A DNA stretch of 64,000 nucleotides from Wohlfahrtiimonas larvae. Its GTDB lineage: Bacteria; Pseudomonadota; Gammaproteobacteria; Cardiobacteriales; Wohlfahrtiimonadaceae. Shown here piece after piece: positions 45,674 to 55,403 of the stretch (position 1 is the stretch's first letter; the number at the start of each line of letters is the position of its first letter). The translations under genes and the position numbers were made by a program. The notes beneath the pieces were generated by a model. The model had not been told where the DNA came from, did no database searches, and saw only the letters and a list, made by a program, of their open reading frames with translations. The stretch lies in assembly GCF_039543665.1 (NCBI RefSeq), contig NZ_BAABKE010000003.1, positions 124,001 to 188,000 on the forward strand, written 5' to 3'.

Positions 45674-47089
45674 TTAGAGTGTATGCACTGAAGATGTATT
45701 TGTCGTACCACTTGGTACTAATGCACCCGAAACCATAACTACAACGTCACCTTTCTGGGCAAACCCACTTTGCAATGCTTCTTCTTTACCGATGTAATAA
45801 AAATCATCTGTCGAACGAATTTCTGGCACAACCTTAGTGGTCACACCTTTCACCATTTGCAATTGTCTTGCTGTTTTTGGATTTGTTGTTAATGCCAAAA
45901 TTTGCGCTGTTGGGAAATATTTACGAATTGAACGCGCTGATTTACCCTGATAAGTTGCAACGATGATCAATGGGCTATCCAACATTTCTGACATTTCAAC
46001 TGCACCCAAACAAACTGATTCAGTTATGCGCATTTTACGCTTTGGTGGCTTTTGCAATGATACCTGATTTGGCATTACATTATCTGTGCGTTCACAAATC
46101 GCTGCCATAATGGAAACTGCTTCCACAGGAAACTTGCCTTTTGCAGTTTCACCCGATAGCATTACAGCGTCAGTGCCATCCAAGATCGCATTCGCAACAT
46201 CACCTGCTTCAGCGCGTGTTGGGCGAGGATTTTTGATCATGGAATCCAACATTTGTGTCGCTGTAATGACAACTTTACGCGCCGCCACACATTTCTCAAT
46301 CATCATTTTTTGTGCAAAAATCACTTCTTCTACTGCGATTTCAACACCCAAATCACCGCGAGCAACCATGATACCATCAGAAGCTTCTAAGATTTCATCA
46401 AAATTTGTTAAACCTTCTTGGTTTTCAATTTTTGAAATAATCATCACATCTTGCCCGCCGTTAGCATCTAAATGCGCACGAATTTCTTCAACGTCTGAAC
46501 GCTTACGAATAAAAGATGCTGCAACATAATCCACACCAACTTCTGCGCCAAAAATTAAATCCGCTTTATCTTTTTCTGCTAAAGCAGGAAGATTAGTCAC
46601 AACTCCTGGTAAGTTAACACCTTTATTTTCGCCTAAATCACCATCATTCAGTACTTCACAAATTACTTCCGATGCGCGAACTTCAGTCACTTTCATACCA
46701 ATCAAACCATCATCGATCAGTACAGTATTACCCACTTGCAGATCATTGGGTAAACCTTCGTATGTTACAGCTACACGAGTTTCATCGCCGATCACAGTTT
46801 TATCAGTAGTTAAAGTAAATGTTTGCCCTGCCTTTAAAGCAATATCCTGGCCATCCTTTAACTTAATTGTGCGAATTTCAGGACCTTTTGTATCCAATAA
46901 AATGGCGGCCTGTTTTCCATGCTTTTCACACACTGCACGTAAGTTATCAATACGCGCTTGATGCTCTTCATAGTTACCGTGAGAAAAATTGAGGCGCATG
47001 ACGTTCATTCCTGCATCCAGAAGTTTTAACAATACATCTTCTGACTCAGTTTTCGGACCAATCGTACATACAATTTTCGTCTTTTTCAT
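45674..47089 (-). CDS. pyk: Pyruvate kinase
   Basis: This 471-residue enzyme performs the last step of glycolysis. KIVCTIGPKTES at the N-terminus, MRLNFSHGNYEEH, ISKIENQEGLTNFDEIL with the catalytic Lys, GDLGVEI and ATQMLDSM with the metal and substrate residues, and a C-terminal allosteric domain are all present. The length fits PykF (470). Start at 47089, since the GAGG site is six bases before it and directly abuts the upstream ATG at 47095. It follows mutT after 46 bases. Confidence 0.97.
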   Translation of the reverse strand: MKKTKIVCTIGPKTESEDVLLKLLDAGMNVMRLNFSHGNYEEHQARIDNLRAVCEKHGKQAAILLDTKGPEIRTIKLKDGQDIALKAGQTFTLTTDKTVIGDETRVAVTYEGLPNDLQVGNTVLIDDGLIGMKVTEVRASEVICEVLNDGDLGENKGVNLPGVVTNLPALAEKDKADLIFGAEVGVDYVAASFIRKRSDVEEIRAHLDANGGQDVMIISKIENQEGLTNFDEILEASDGIMVARGDLGVEIAVEEVIFAQKMMIEKCVAARKVVITATQMLDSMIKNPRPTRAEAGDVANAILDGTDAVMLSGETAKGKFPVEAVSIMAAICERTDNVMPNQVSLQKPPKRKMRITESVCLGAVEMSEMLDSPLIIVATYQGKSARSIRKYFPTAQILALTTNPKTARQLQMVKGVTTKVVPEIRSTDDFYYIGKEEALQSGFAQKGDVVVMVSGALVPSGTTNTSSVHTL

Positions 47090-47135
47090 ATACATCCTCT
47101 TTCATGGTTAATGATTATTAAATCTTGAGAACCTA

Positions 47136-47549
47136 TTAATCCGGCATGATGCCATTTTTAATTTCATCAATTAAAATATAATCTGCTGGTGGAAATTCAG
47201 CTGAAGTTAAATCAGCAGCACTAATCCAGCGTATTGCTTGATTTTCACGGCCATAAGGTTCGCCTTCAAAACTATAAACATCATATACCACAAACTCTAT
47301 GATTTTATCTTCATAGTCATGTTTAAAATCCATACGGTGCGTAAAGTCATGCACTAAAATGCCCACTTCTTCATCTAATTCACGATCTAATGTTTCAATG
47401 TCCGTTTCACCAGATTCTACTTTTCCACCTGGAAATTCCCATAATCCACCAAAATTTTTGGTTTCTGGCCTTTGACAAATCAAAATCTCATCCATTGATG
47501 CATTCCAGATCACAGCCATGACAACACGTAAATATTGCTTTTCTTCCAT
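47136..47549 (-). CDS. mutT: Nudix hydrolase, MutT-like
   Basis: This 137-residue protein has a complete Nudix box GGKVESGETDIETLDRELDE plus EVGI, fitting GX5EX7REUXEEXGU, preceded by FGGLWEFPGG as in MutT-like 8-oxo-dGTP hydrolases. The substrate is inferred from the short MutT-like length. It overlaps cinA by one base (TAATG), so translation is coupled. Confidence 0.85.
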   Translation of the reverse strand: MEEKQYLRVVMAVIWNASMDEILICQRPETKNFGGLWEFPGGKVESGETDIETLDRELDEEVGILVHDFTHRMDFKHDYEDKIIEFVVYDVYSFEGEPYGRENQAIRWISAADLTSAEFPPADYILIDEIKNGIMPD

Positions 47550-48727
47550 TACTCTTCCACTGTCTGTAGTTGATTTTTTAAAAAATTAAAGCAGTTGATT
47601 ACTGCAAACGCCATCGCTTCTTCTTTTTGATGACGCGGTATTTGAATCATTTTTGAAAAATATTGATCATTCAATAATATGTGCAGCTGGCACTCCCATA
47701 CAGTGGTCTTTTCACTAGGATGCTCCGTAACAGCTAACACAACATCACTACCTAATTCATTTTGAATTTCTGTTAAATACTCGCGCTTAAATGGCCCTCG
47801 CTTAATAGCGCCGCCTGTAAATACCTCTAAAGTTTTACCATAAGCCATTAAACGACTTGCCATCATGCCCGCAGTAAACCATTCTGCACAAGCTATCTTA
47901 AAATCATTTTTTTTACATAAAGATAAAATATACTCTTCCATTGTGTCAGAATTATGTCCAAAAATATAAGGTTTTAATAAAGCCTCTATTTCATCCTGAT
48001 AAGGTTTAATCAATGATAATGCATTTTCTTCATTCTGAGATTTTGCAGATATTCTGACACTAATACCGTTAATACCTGAGGCTAAATACGATAACTTAGG
48101 ATTACCAATTTCAGCTAAATCATCATCAATTTTTGCTATTTTTTCCGCAACATCAGATTCGGGAATACCCCAAACTTTTACTATTTCAGTGTAGATTTGC
48201 TCTTCTATCGGCGCAATTTCACGCAGCTTAGTAATGACGGAACTTTCAAAAATTGCCTTCATCTCATAAGGCACGCCTGGCAATAAGAAATAGTGTGTAT
48301 TATCGTGATTTAAATATAAACCTGGTGCCGTTCCTGGGAATTGATCCAAAACTACTGCCCCTTTGGGATAATACGCTTGGCGATAATTATTTTGGCTCAT
48401 TTCAATATTGCGAATGGCAAATTTTTCTTTAATTGTTTCAGCTAAGGCTTCATCATAAACCAATTCTAAACCTAATGTTTTTGCTAATGTTTCCTTTGTA
48501 ATATCATCTTGTGTAGGCCCCAATCCACCTGTTGCGATGATGATATCAGCACGCTGTGTTGCTAAAGCCATAACTTGCTCAATATTACTAGCATTATCAC
48601 CTACTGTTGTTTTAAAGTGGCTATCAATTCCTAATGAAGTTAACTGTTGAGATAACCAAACGGAATTAGTATCCACTAATTGCCCTAATAATAATTCTGT
48701 ACCGACAGAGATGATTTCTGCTTTCAT
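47549..48727 (-). CDS. cinA: CinA-like protein with degenerate C-terminal deamidase domain
   Basis: This 392-residue protein has an N-terminal MoaB/MogA-like domain (1-170) that is well kept: AEIISVGTELLLGQLVDTNS, IIATGGLGPTQDD and LLPGVPYEMK. The C-terminal nicotinamide-nucleotide amidase domain (about 265-390) is still there, but its AESCTGG active-site motif reads AEWFTAG at 281-287, so the nucleophilic Ser and the following Cys are gone, and the later GIAGP-type loop is not seen. It is probably not an active deamidase. It lies between pilR and mutT with one-base overlaps at both ends. Confidence 0.88.
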   Translation of the reverse strand: MKAEIISVGTELLLGQLVDTNSVWLSQQLTSLGIDSHFKTTVGDNASNIEQVMALATQRADIIIATGGLGPTQDDITKETLAKTLGLELVYDEALAETIKEKFAIRNIEMSQNNYRQAYYPKGAVVLDQFPGTAPGLYLNHDNTHYFLLPGVPYEMKAIFESSVITKLREIAPIEEQIYTEIVKVWGIPESDVAEKIAKIDDDLAEIGNPKLSYLASGINGISVRISAKSQNEENALSLIKPYQDEIEALLKPYIFGHNSDTMEEYILSLCKKNDFKIACAEWFTAGMMASRLMAYGKTLEVFTGGAIKRGPFKREYLTEIQNELGSDVVLAVTEHPSEKTTVWECQLHILLNDQYFSKMIQIPRHQKEEAMAFAVINCFNFLKNQLQTVEE

Positions 48728-50193
48728 TATTCGTCATCCTCTATATTAAGTTTTTTCAAACGGTAGCGAAATGTTCTAAAAGAAATTCCTAACTGTTTCG
48801 CTGCTTCTGTTTTACTATGATTTTCTGCTAGAGCCCTTTTTAAAATTTTACGTTCCACTGCTTCTAAATATCCCTCAATATCATCAATTTGATCAGGGAT
48901 TAATGGATCTTCAATACTACATGCAATATCTTCAGGCTCACAATTTTCTTTCACCACTTGCAATGGCACGGATGAAGATTGAGATAACTCCTTGATAGGC
49001 TCTTCTATTAACTCAGGTGCAATGGTAGGTGTAAATCCTGAGTCTATTTCTAACAACTCTGCATGACTACCTGTCAATAATAGGTTTTCCGCATGAATAA
49101 TTTCTCCATCACATAATGCTGATGCCCTTTCTAAAATATTCTCTAATTCACGCACATTACCAGGAAATGTATATTGAGATAATGCAGATAAAGCATCATC
49201 AGCAATCGAAACATGACGATGATTTTCTTCATTCAAGCGTTTCAAAATTATTTCTGATAACAAAGGTACATCTGATAACCTTTGACGTAAAGATGGCACA
49301 TTTAAAGAAATAACATTTAAACGATAAAAAAGGTCTTGGCGGAATTCTTGCTCTTGAACTAATTGTGATAACGCTTTATGTGATGCAGATAAAATTCTCA
49401 CATTAACAGGGATCTCTTTCATTTCACCAATCGGACGAATTGCCCTTTCTTGAATGGCGCGTAGCAATTTCACTTGCATAGATAAAGGTAAATCTGCAAC
49501 TTCATCTAATAATAAAGTACCACCATCGGCCGCTTGAAATAGCCCTTTTTTATCTTTATCTGCACCTGTGAAACTGCCTTTTTTATGACCAAATAATTCA
49601 CTTTCAACTAAGTGTTCAGGCAAAGCACCACAGTTAACTGCAATAAATGGCCCTTCAAACCTTGGGCTTTCAGCATGAATGGCACGAGCAACAACTTCTT
49701 TTCCTGTTCCTGATTCTCCAGTAATATAAATAGGTGCTTGAGAACGAGCAATTTTTCTAATCTGCTCCCTCATTGCCACCATCACAGGTGAATCACCATA
49801 CAAACCATGAACAGACTCTGCTTTAGGAATCTTTTTAGTTTCAATAGCATTTAATGCTAAATTCCGTAGCGCTTCCACCTCGAAAGGTTTAGAAATAAAA
49901 TCGAATGCACCCAACTTTAATGCTTCAATTGCACTTTCAACATTCCCATGTGCGGTCATCATAGCAACGGGTAAATTTGGTAATTTATCTTGAATATAAC
50001 GCAGAATATCAAAGCCATCACCATCTGGTAACTTTAAATCAGTTAAGCAAACATCAAAGCTCTCTTCTTGAAGTGCAACAATCGCTTCTGATACAGAATA
50101 AGCTTCTACACAATCAATATTAATTGATAAAAAACTCATTGAGATCAATTCACAAATATTTTCTTCATCATCAATTATGAGTGCTTTATACAT
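48727..50193 (-). CDS. pilR: Sigma-54 response regulator PilR
   Basis: This 488-residue regulator has a receiver domain with phosphoacceptor Asp52, Thr80 and Lys102; a sigma-54 AAA+ domain with Walker A GESGTGKE at 159-166, GSFTGA at 206-211 and Walker B LLLDEV near 227; and a Fis-type HTH at the end (SKTEAAKQLGISFRTFRYRLKKL). GSFTGA in place of GAFTGA is also present in Pseudomonas PilR. PilR activates pilA, the type IV pilin gene, which is not in this window. It is 35 bases after pilS. Confidence 0.92.
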   Translation of the reverse strand: MYKALIIDDEENICELISMSFLSINIDCVEAYSVSEAIVALQEESFDVCLTDLKLPDGDGFDILRYIQDKLPNLPVAMMTAHGNVESAIEALKLGAFDFISKPFEVEALRNLALNAIETKKIPKAESVHGLYGDSPVMVAMREQIRKIARSQAPIYITGESGTGKEVVARAIHAESPRFEGPFIAVNCGALPEHLVESELFGHKKGSFTGADKDKKGLFQAADGGTLLLDEVADLPLSMQVKLLRAIQERAIRPIGEMKEIPVNVRILSASHKALSQLVQEQEFRQDLFYRLNVISLNVPSLRQRLSDVPLLSEIILKRLNEENHRHVSIADDALSALSQYTFPGNVRELENILERASALCDGEIIHAENLLLTGSHAELLEIDSGFTPTIAPELIEEPIKELSQSSSVPLQVVKENCEPEDIACSIEDPLIPDQIDDIEGYLEAVERKILKRALAENHSKTEAAKQLGISFRTFRYRLKKLNIEDDE

Positions 50194-50228
50194 TCCCTTT
50201 CCTTAATCATAAATTAGGCATAAAAACA

Positions 50229-51821
50229 TTATACATTTTTCGGAAAAATGATTCTAAATCCATGCTTTTCTCCATCAATCTCTACATATTGAATAAGACC
50301 GCCGTTCGATAAACATAACTCTTTTGTGATATATAAACCTAAACCTGTACCATTCTTATGTGTTGTGAAAAATGGCTCAAATAAATGTTGTTTCACGCTG
50401 TCTGTTAAGCCCTGACCATTATCATAAATAGACAAAATTGGATTTTCACCTTTCATTTCAGCTTCAATCATAATCTTCAATTCATCTTCTGTGCGCCCTG
50501 AATGAATAATAGCATTGTTCAACAAGTTGGTAATCATTTGTCTGAGAATAGACATCTCAAATAATACACGAGAAACATTAGGTGCAATTTCTATCGTCAC
50601 TTGATCTTTCAAATTTGGATGTTCGACTAGAAACTCATCCACAACCTCATCCAAGAATGGTGGTAACCTAAAATACTTCCGTTCAAGCTCATTTTTACGA
50701 GCCAACACTAAAACATCTGTAATGATACGATTTGCACGCTGAACATTATTATTAATCATTCCGATGAGTTTATTCTCAATTGGCGTAATACCTTCTTGCT
50801 CTCCTAATAACTGACTAGCTTGATAAATTGATGCCATAGGATTGCGAATTTCATGAGCAATGGCCGCAGTTAAACGCCCTAAAGCCACTAATTTTTCCTG
50901 CTGAGCTCTCATATTCACAATATCAGTTGGCTCAATTTGAATTAAAGAATAGTGCCCTGTGGGTTGTTTAATTTCATCAAATTCAACATAATATTTTTCA
51001 TTGTTATATTCAAATAATGATGGATCCATAAACTTCAAATAATTCCAAAGATAGAACCTTTCTGTCAATGTGGGCAGATAATCCATCAAATAACTATCTT
51101 GTAAATCTAAATCACCAAACCAAGACTTAATATAATTATTCATTAAAATAATTCGGCCTGCAGCATCTAACACTATCAAGCCAGATCGAGATTGTTGAAT
51201 GATCGCTTCATGTAAAATGGCAGCTTTTTTCAACTCTTCATTTTTACGCTCAACTTCTAATTGTGAAGCTTCATATTTATGTAACCAAGAATTGGTTAAA
51301 ACTAAAGCTAAAAATGCAAAACAATTTTGTCCAATTAATCTCAATATTCCTTGAGATATCATTAATTTATACCAAGAATGTTGGAATTCTCCGGGATTAA
51401 ATTCAAATTTAATCCACAACATTAATTGTATCAATACAGAAACTGTCAATAATGATAACGCGCCAGTTCTGGATAAAAATGCACCATGCACCATAAAAGA
51501 GATCAACAATAGAATCACTAATGGGCTATTTAAACCATCCGTGTAATAACATAATGCAGAAATAAAAGCTAAATCTAGTAAACCAAAAATATAGATAAAT
51601 TTAGTTGTTTGAAATCTTTGCCTCTTTAAAATTAAAGTAGAAACTAATAAAAAGACTAAATACGTCAATAAAACAATCTGAAAATATCGAGAGATAGGTA
51701 AAGCTTCAGGTGAAACTCGAGCACTTAAAATATACACCGAAGATAAAATAACCGCCATAATTAAACGGAAAATCCCCAATAGCTGTATTGGAATTCCTCT
51801 AGGTTGTATATCTTGTGACAT
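50229..51821 (-). CDS. pilS: Sensor histidine kinase PilS
   Basis: This 530-residue membrane kinase has about six N-terminal helices (20-180), a PAS domain (HEAIIQQSRSGLIVLDAAGRI), a dimerisation helix with the phosphorylated His in IAHEIRNPMASI near residue 320, and an ATPase domain with LLNNAI, DNGQGL and GTGLGLY. It senses pilin levels in the membrane in Pseudomonas and phosphorylates PilR. It follows the DUF2726-like gene after 23 bases. Confidence 0.92.
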   Translation of the reverse strand: MSQDIQPRGIPIQLLGIFRLIMAVILSSVYILSARVSPEALPISRYFQIVLLTYLVFLLVSTLILKRQRFQTTKFIYIFGLLDLAFISALCYYTDGLNSPLVILLLISFMVHGAFLSRTGALSLLTVSVLIQLMLWIKFEFNPGEFQHSWYKLMISQGILRLIGQNCFAFLALVLTNSWLHKYEASQLEVERKNEELKKAAILHEAIIQQSRSGLIVLDAAGRIILMNNYIKSWFGDLDLQDSYLMDYLPTLTERFYLWNYLKFMDPSLFEYNNEKYYVEFDEIKQPTGHYSLIQIEPTDIVNMRAQQEKLVALGRLTAAIAHEIRNPMASIYQASQLLGEQEGITPIENKLIGMINNNVQRANRIITDVLVLARKNELERKYFRLPPFLDEVVDEFLVEHPNLKDQVTIEIAPNVSRVLFEMSILRQMITNLLNNAIIHSGRTEDELKIMIEAEMKGENPILSIYDNGQGLTDSVKQHLFEPFFTTHKNGTGLGLYITKELCLSNGGLIQYVEIDGEKHGFRIIFPKNV

Positions 51822-51844
51822 AAAATTTATCTTTTAATCAAGTG

Positions 51845-52336
51845 TTATAAATAATGAACAACCAATTGTTGTAATTTTTCCTGATCATATTGCAGGCCTT
51901 TCCGTAACGAAATCAGAGGTATATTTAAATCCTGCAAGAGTTTCTCTAAATTCTCAGAAGGATTAATAGATAAAGCAACAATTGGTGAAAATGTTCGCGT
52001 ATTCACCAACATAAAATCACAACTAATTTGTTTTAACTCTTGCTCTAATCGCGTTTGAATTTCTGATGCAAGATTGGGATCTAACGTGATAAAGGTTGTC
52101 AATTGTGGCTTTGGAAAAACTTGTATATGATCTTTATACTGCACAATCTCTTGTAAAAATTTTAATACATTTTGTTCATCAATACTTAAAGCGCTAGTTT
52201 TTGTACGAAAAGCATTGGGGATATTTTTCTCACAAGAGGACGCCCCTGTGACTTTTTGAGGCCTAGTTCGCTTAAACTTAAATAAAAAAACTAATCCGAT
52301 CACAACAAAAATAGTGAAAAAAATCTTAAAAAACAT
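51845..52336 (-). CDS. Membrane-anchored protein with DUF2726-like domain
   Basis: This 163-residue protein has one N-terminal membrane helix (3-20), a basic linker, and a domain from about 48 to 160 with the layout of DUF2726: SIDEQNVLKFLQEIV, a strand IQVFPKPQLTTFI, ISCDFMLVNTRTFSPIVALSIN, and a final LQDLNIPLISLRK. DUF2726 is a nuclease-like fold found on bacterial membrane proteins. The acidic residue normally following the middle strand is Ser/Asn here, so activity is doubtful. It sits between slt and pilS, 18 and 23 bases away. Confidence 0.5.
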   Translation of the reverse strand: MFFKIFFTIFVVIGLVFLFKFKRTRPQKVTGASSCEKNIPNAFRTKTSALSIDEQNVLKFLQEIVQYKDHIQVFPKPQLTTFITLDPNLASEIQTRLEQELKQISCDFMLVNTRTFSPIVALSINPSENLEKLLQDLNIPLISLRKGLQYDQEKLQQLVVHYL

Positions 52337-52354
52337 ATAACCTACTCTCTTTGA

Positions 52355-54247
52355 CTATTCTGGATAAAAGCGATTTAAATATTCTGTAATACGAACTTTA
52401 CGACCTTTTTGATAATGATAAATCACAACATTTTCTAAAATACTTTTCACATATCCGCGTGTTTCACGATAAGGGATGGACTCCACCCAAAGGACAATAT
52501 TATCCATAGGAGGATTAATCCAATGCTTAACTTTATGAGGCCCTGCATTGTAACTTGCTAAGATATATGACCAATTCTTACCCACAACGCCACTCACATC
52601 ATTTAAATATGCTGAGCCATAACGAATATTATCAGTAGGATTGTACAAACTACCACGTTTCTCACCCAATTTTTGAGCCATTTTTTCAGCAGTCGGTATC
52701 AATAACTGCATCAACCCATAAGCATTAGCATGTGATTTAACATCTGGTTGAAATAAACTCTCTTGACGAATCAATCCCCACAGTAATTCAGAGGGATAGC
52801 CATATAAATTAGCTGCCTGATTCACTTCTTTTTCATAACCCATCGGATAACGAATATGCAATGCTCCGGGCATTTTAGCAGCAACACCTGCACGAATCCC
52901 TAGATCATAATAACCTTGATCATATGCTATAAAACTTGCTGTATTTTTTTGACCTTGCGATGCAGTACGTAAGCCTTGCTGCCAAGCTTGATACGCAAAA
53001 CTACGTTCATCTACTTTCATCAAATCCAAAGCAACCTTGAATGATTTATCAGTTAAAGTTTCTCGTTTATCTGCTTTACGCTTAACTATCGATTCCAACA
53101 CTGAATAAGGCTGATTCAATTCATCTGCGGCTAAAAAACCATAGAAACTGGTTTGCCCTGCAATCTTCTTGAACACCTCAGCGGCTTGCGTTTCATTACC
53201 AATACACTGATGCATCTTGCCTTGCCAATATATCCAAGTAGGATCTTCACTAGCTTTCACAGATAAGCGATTCAAATAATCTAAAGCGGCATCACAGTTA
53301 CCAGCTTGCGCATTTAATTTAAAACCACTGATCTTAACATCATCCCCTTGCTCTTTTTTAGGAATATTTTCAATTCTACCTAAAGGATTGATCGCATCTG
53401 CTCGCCCTGCCTGAAAGACTGCTAATAAATTTCTTAATGCAGAATAATCACTCTGCGTGACCAATTGGTTTTTCTTGACAAATGCCAAGCCATTTAAAGC
53501 ATTTGTAGAATCATTTTTTCCCCATTGGCGTACAGCTAATGCATAAAATTGGCTAGAATCCTTAAAATACTGCTTTTGTTTCATCAATTGCCCCGCAGGA
53601 TTCTCTACTATTTGAATCATAGATTGATAATACTTGCGTTTTGCTTCTGGCAAATGTGGCAATAAATTCTTTGCACGGCTCAGTTGCAAATTTTTGATTA
53701 ACTCACCGGTTTTTTGATCCAAAATTTCTTTAGGTGCATATTGATTCAACCAGACTTTTTCAACGGGCAAACATGTTGATAGTGGCGTCGAAACTTTCAC
53801 CCAATAAGACTGAAAACGTTTGGCATCAAAGGCTTTAGGGTTCGATTGTAAAATTGCATCATCAGCAATACAGCGCAAAAACTGGCTAGAATCATCCATT
53901 AAATGATCAATGATAAAACTATACTCTTTTTGGCTAAGCTCATAACGATAAAAATCGTTTTTTAATGATGCAGCAAACAACGCATCAGAATTATTTTGAA
54001 GAAATTTCAAAACTGTTTCACGTGGCAATTTTTTCAAATTTTGCTGAACAAAATAATATTCCAAATAAGGTGCAACAGATGTGTTTTTCAGAGTTTTTAA
54101 CGATTTCTCATAACCTTTAACATCATTATTTTGAATGAAGGTTTTACCTTTAGTAAACGCTGTAATTTCCTCACTCTTGAGCGCCCAAGAAGTTTGACAA
54201 ACTACATTCATTGAAATCAAAGCGATTGCTATTACTTTTACCTTCAT
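52355..54247 (-). CDS. slt: Soluble lytic murein transglycosylase
   Basis: This 630-residue periplasmic enzyme has a signal peptide (cut after SWA, residue 22), a long helical superhelix, and a C-terminal goose-lysozyme-like SLT domain with catalytic Glu496 in GLIRQESLF, then ANAYGLMQLL and SYILASYNAGPHKV. It cleaves peptidoglycan glycan chains to anhydromuropeptides. The size agrees with E. coli Slt70 (645). It lies 21 bases after upp. Confidence 0.94.
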   Translation of the reverse strand: MKVKVIAIALISMNVVCQTSWALKSEEITAFTKGKTFIQNNDVKGYEKSLKTLKNTSVAPYLEYYFVQQNLKKLPRETVLKFLQNNSDALFAASLKNDFYRYELSQKEYSFIIDHLMDDSSQFLRCIADDAILQSNPKAFDAKRFQSYWVKVSTPLSTCLPVEKVWLNQYAPKEILDQKTGELIKNLQLSRAKNLLPHLPEAKRKYYQSMIQIVENPAGQLMKQKQYFKDSSQFYALAVRQWGKNDSTNALNGLAFVKKNQLVTQSDYSALRNLLAVFQAGRADAINPLGRIENIPKKEQGDDVKISGFKLNAQAGNCDAALDYLNRLSVKASEDPTWIYWQGKMHQCIGNETQAAEVFKKIAGQTSFYGFLAADELNQPYSVLESIVKRKADKRETLTDKSFKVALDLMKVDERSFAYQAWQQGLRTASQGQKNTASFIAYDQGYYDLGIRAGVAAKMPGALHIRYPMGYEKEVNQAANLYGYPSELLWGLIRQESLFQPDVKSHANAYGLMQLLIPTAEKMAQKLGEKRGSLYNPTDNIRYGSAYLNDVSGVVGKNWSYILASYNAGPHKVKHWINPPMDNIVLWVESIPYRETRGYVKSILENVVIYHYQKGRKVRITEYLNRFYPE

Positions 54248-54268
54248 TCTAATGTCTACCTTTATGAC

Positions 54269-54904
54269 TTAATCGTACGCAACTGTACCAAAAATCTTAT
54301 CACCAGCATCACCTAAACCTGGCAAAATGTAAGCATGTTCATTCAAACCTTTATCAATAGAAGCAGTATAGATTTCAATATCAGGATGCTTCTCCTTAAC
54401 TTTTTCTAAACCTTCTGGTGCACACACTAAAAATAAGCCTTTAATTTTTGTACAACCTTTTGCTTTCAATAAATCAATTGTCGCAATTAAAGTACCACCT
54501 GTTGCCAACATTGGATCTAAAATAATAGCAGTACGCTCATCCATATGAGTTGTTAATTTTGCATAATAAGCGCGTGGTTCTAAAGTTTCTTCATCACGCT
54601 CAAAACCTACAACAGATACACGCGCACTTGGAATACCTTCCAAAGCACCATCCAACATACCAATACCAGCACGCAAAATAGGTACAACTGTTACTTTACG
54701 TCCTTTTAAACGCTCAACCTCTACATTGCCAGCCCAACCTTCAATTGTAACTGTTTCCATGGGCAAATCTTTAGTTGCTTCGTACGCTAACATTGTTGTA
54801 ATTTCAGAAGATAAACGGCGAAACTCTGCTGTGCTGATTTCTTTCTGACGCAACAAGCCCAATTTATGTGCCACTAATGGATGTTTAACTTCAACTACTT
54901 TCAT
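54269..54904 (-). CDS. upp: Uracil phosphoribosyltransferase
   Basis: This 211-residue salvage enzyme makes UMP from uracil and PRPP. VVEVKHPLVAHKLGLLR at the start, VPILRAGIGMLDG, and the PRPP loop IILDPMLATGGTL are diagnostic. It is preceded by the grxD terminator-like hairpin. Confidence 0.97.
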   Translation of the reverse strand: MKVVEVKHPLVAHKLGLLRQKEISTAEFRRLSSEITTMLAYEATKDLPMETVTIEGWAGNVEVERLKGRKVTVVPILRAGIGMLDGALEGIPSARVSVVGFERDEETLEPRAYYAKLTTHMDERTAIILDPMLATGGTLIATIDLLKAKGCTKIKGLFLVCAPEGLEKVKEKHPDIEIYTASIDKGLNEHAYILPGLGDAGDKIFGTVAYD

Positions 54905-54933
54905 CTAATCTCCTAATTTTTTCACGCTATGGA

Positions 54934-54959
54934 AAAAAGCCCCAAGATATGGGACTTTT
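54934..54959 (-). terminator. Terminator after grxD
   Basis: On the minus strand AAAAGTCCCA pairs with TGGGGCTTTT (one G-T pair), followed by further T. It starts ten bases after the grxD stop. upp begins only 30 bases later with no visible promoter, so the hairpin may be leaky. Confidence 0.7.
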
Positions 54960-54968
54960 TCATGATGT

Positions 54969-55301
54969 TTATTGTGCCGCTTCATCAATGGCTTTTTGCA
55001 TCAAATCTTTCAATTCGCCACTTTCATATAATTCTACCGTGATATCACATCCGCCGATCAACTCTCCACCGATATAAATCTGTGGAAATGTTGGCCAATC
55101 TTGATAGAAAGGTAAGAAATTATAAATATTCTCATCATCAAAAATATTCACCGCAGCAAACGGCAAACCTGTCGCTGCTAAAGCTTGTGCTGCACGACTA
55201 GAGAAACCGCACATAGGAAATTGTGGTGTACCCTTCATATAAATCACTACAGGATTGTCTGTTACTTGTTGACGAATCAACTCTAAAGTTTGTTCTTTCA
55301 T
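54969..55301 (-). CDS. grxD: Monothiol glutaredoxin Grx4
   Basis: This 110-residue protein has the CGFS active site (Cys31 in FPMCGFSSRA) and the MKGTPQFP and WPTFPQIYIGGELIGGCDI glutathione motifs. CGFS glutaredoxins carry 2Fe-2S clusters and work in iron-sulfur transfer with BolA. Leader features are described under the promoter entry. Confidence 0.97.
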   Translation of the reverse strand: MKEQTLELIRQQVTDNPVVIYMKGTPQFPMCGFSSRAAQALAATGLPFAAVNIFDDENIYNFLPFYQDWPTFPQIYIGGELIGGCDITVELYESGELKDLMQKAIDEAAQ

Positions 55302-55339
55302 TAACCGCTCCTAAATGAATGAAAATTCGAATCATTCTA

Positions 55340-55368
55340 ACACTATTAATAACGTTATTCATTATCAA
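55340..55368 (-). promoter_or_regulatory. Candidate grxD promoter
   Basis: On the minus strand TTGATA is followed after 17 bases by TAGTGT, about 40 bases before the grxD start. The perfect 12-base palindrome AATAACGTTATT (55349-55360) lies in the spacer and could bind a repressor. Confidence 0.35.
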
Positions 55369-55403
55369 TAAATAACGCACCACAACAACTATAGTCTATT
55401 ACA

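Noticed and set aside
49561..49580. GSFTGA instead of GAFTGA in PilR
   Set aside because: The same variant is present in Pseudomonas PilR, so it is normal for this family.
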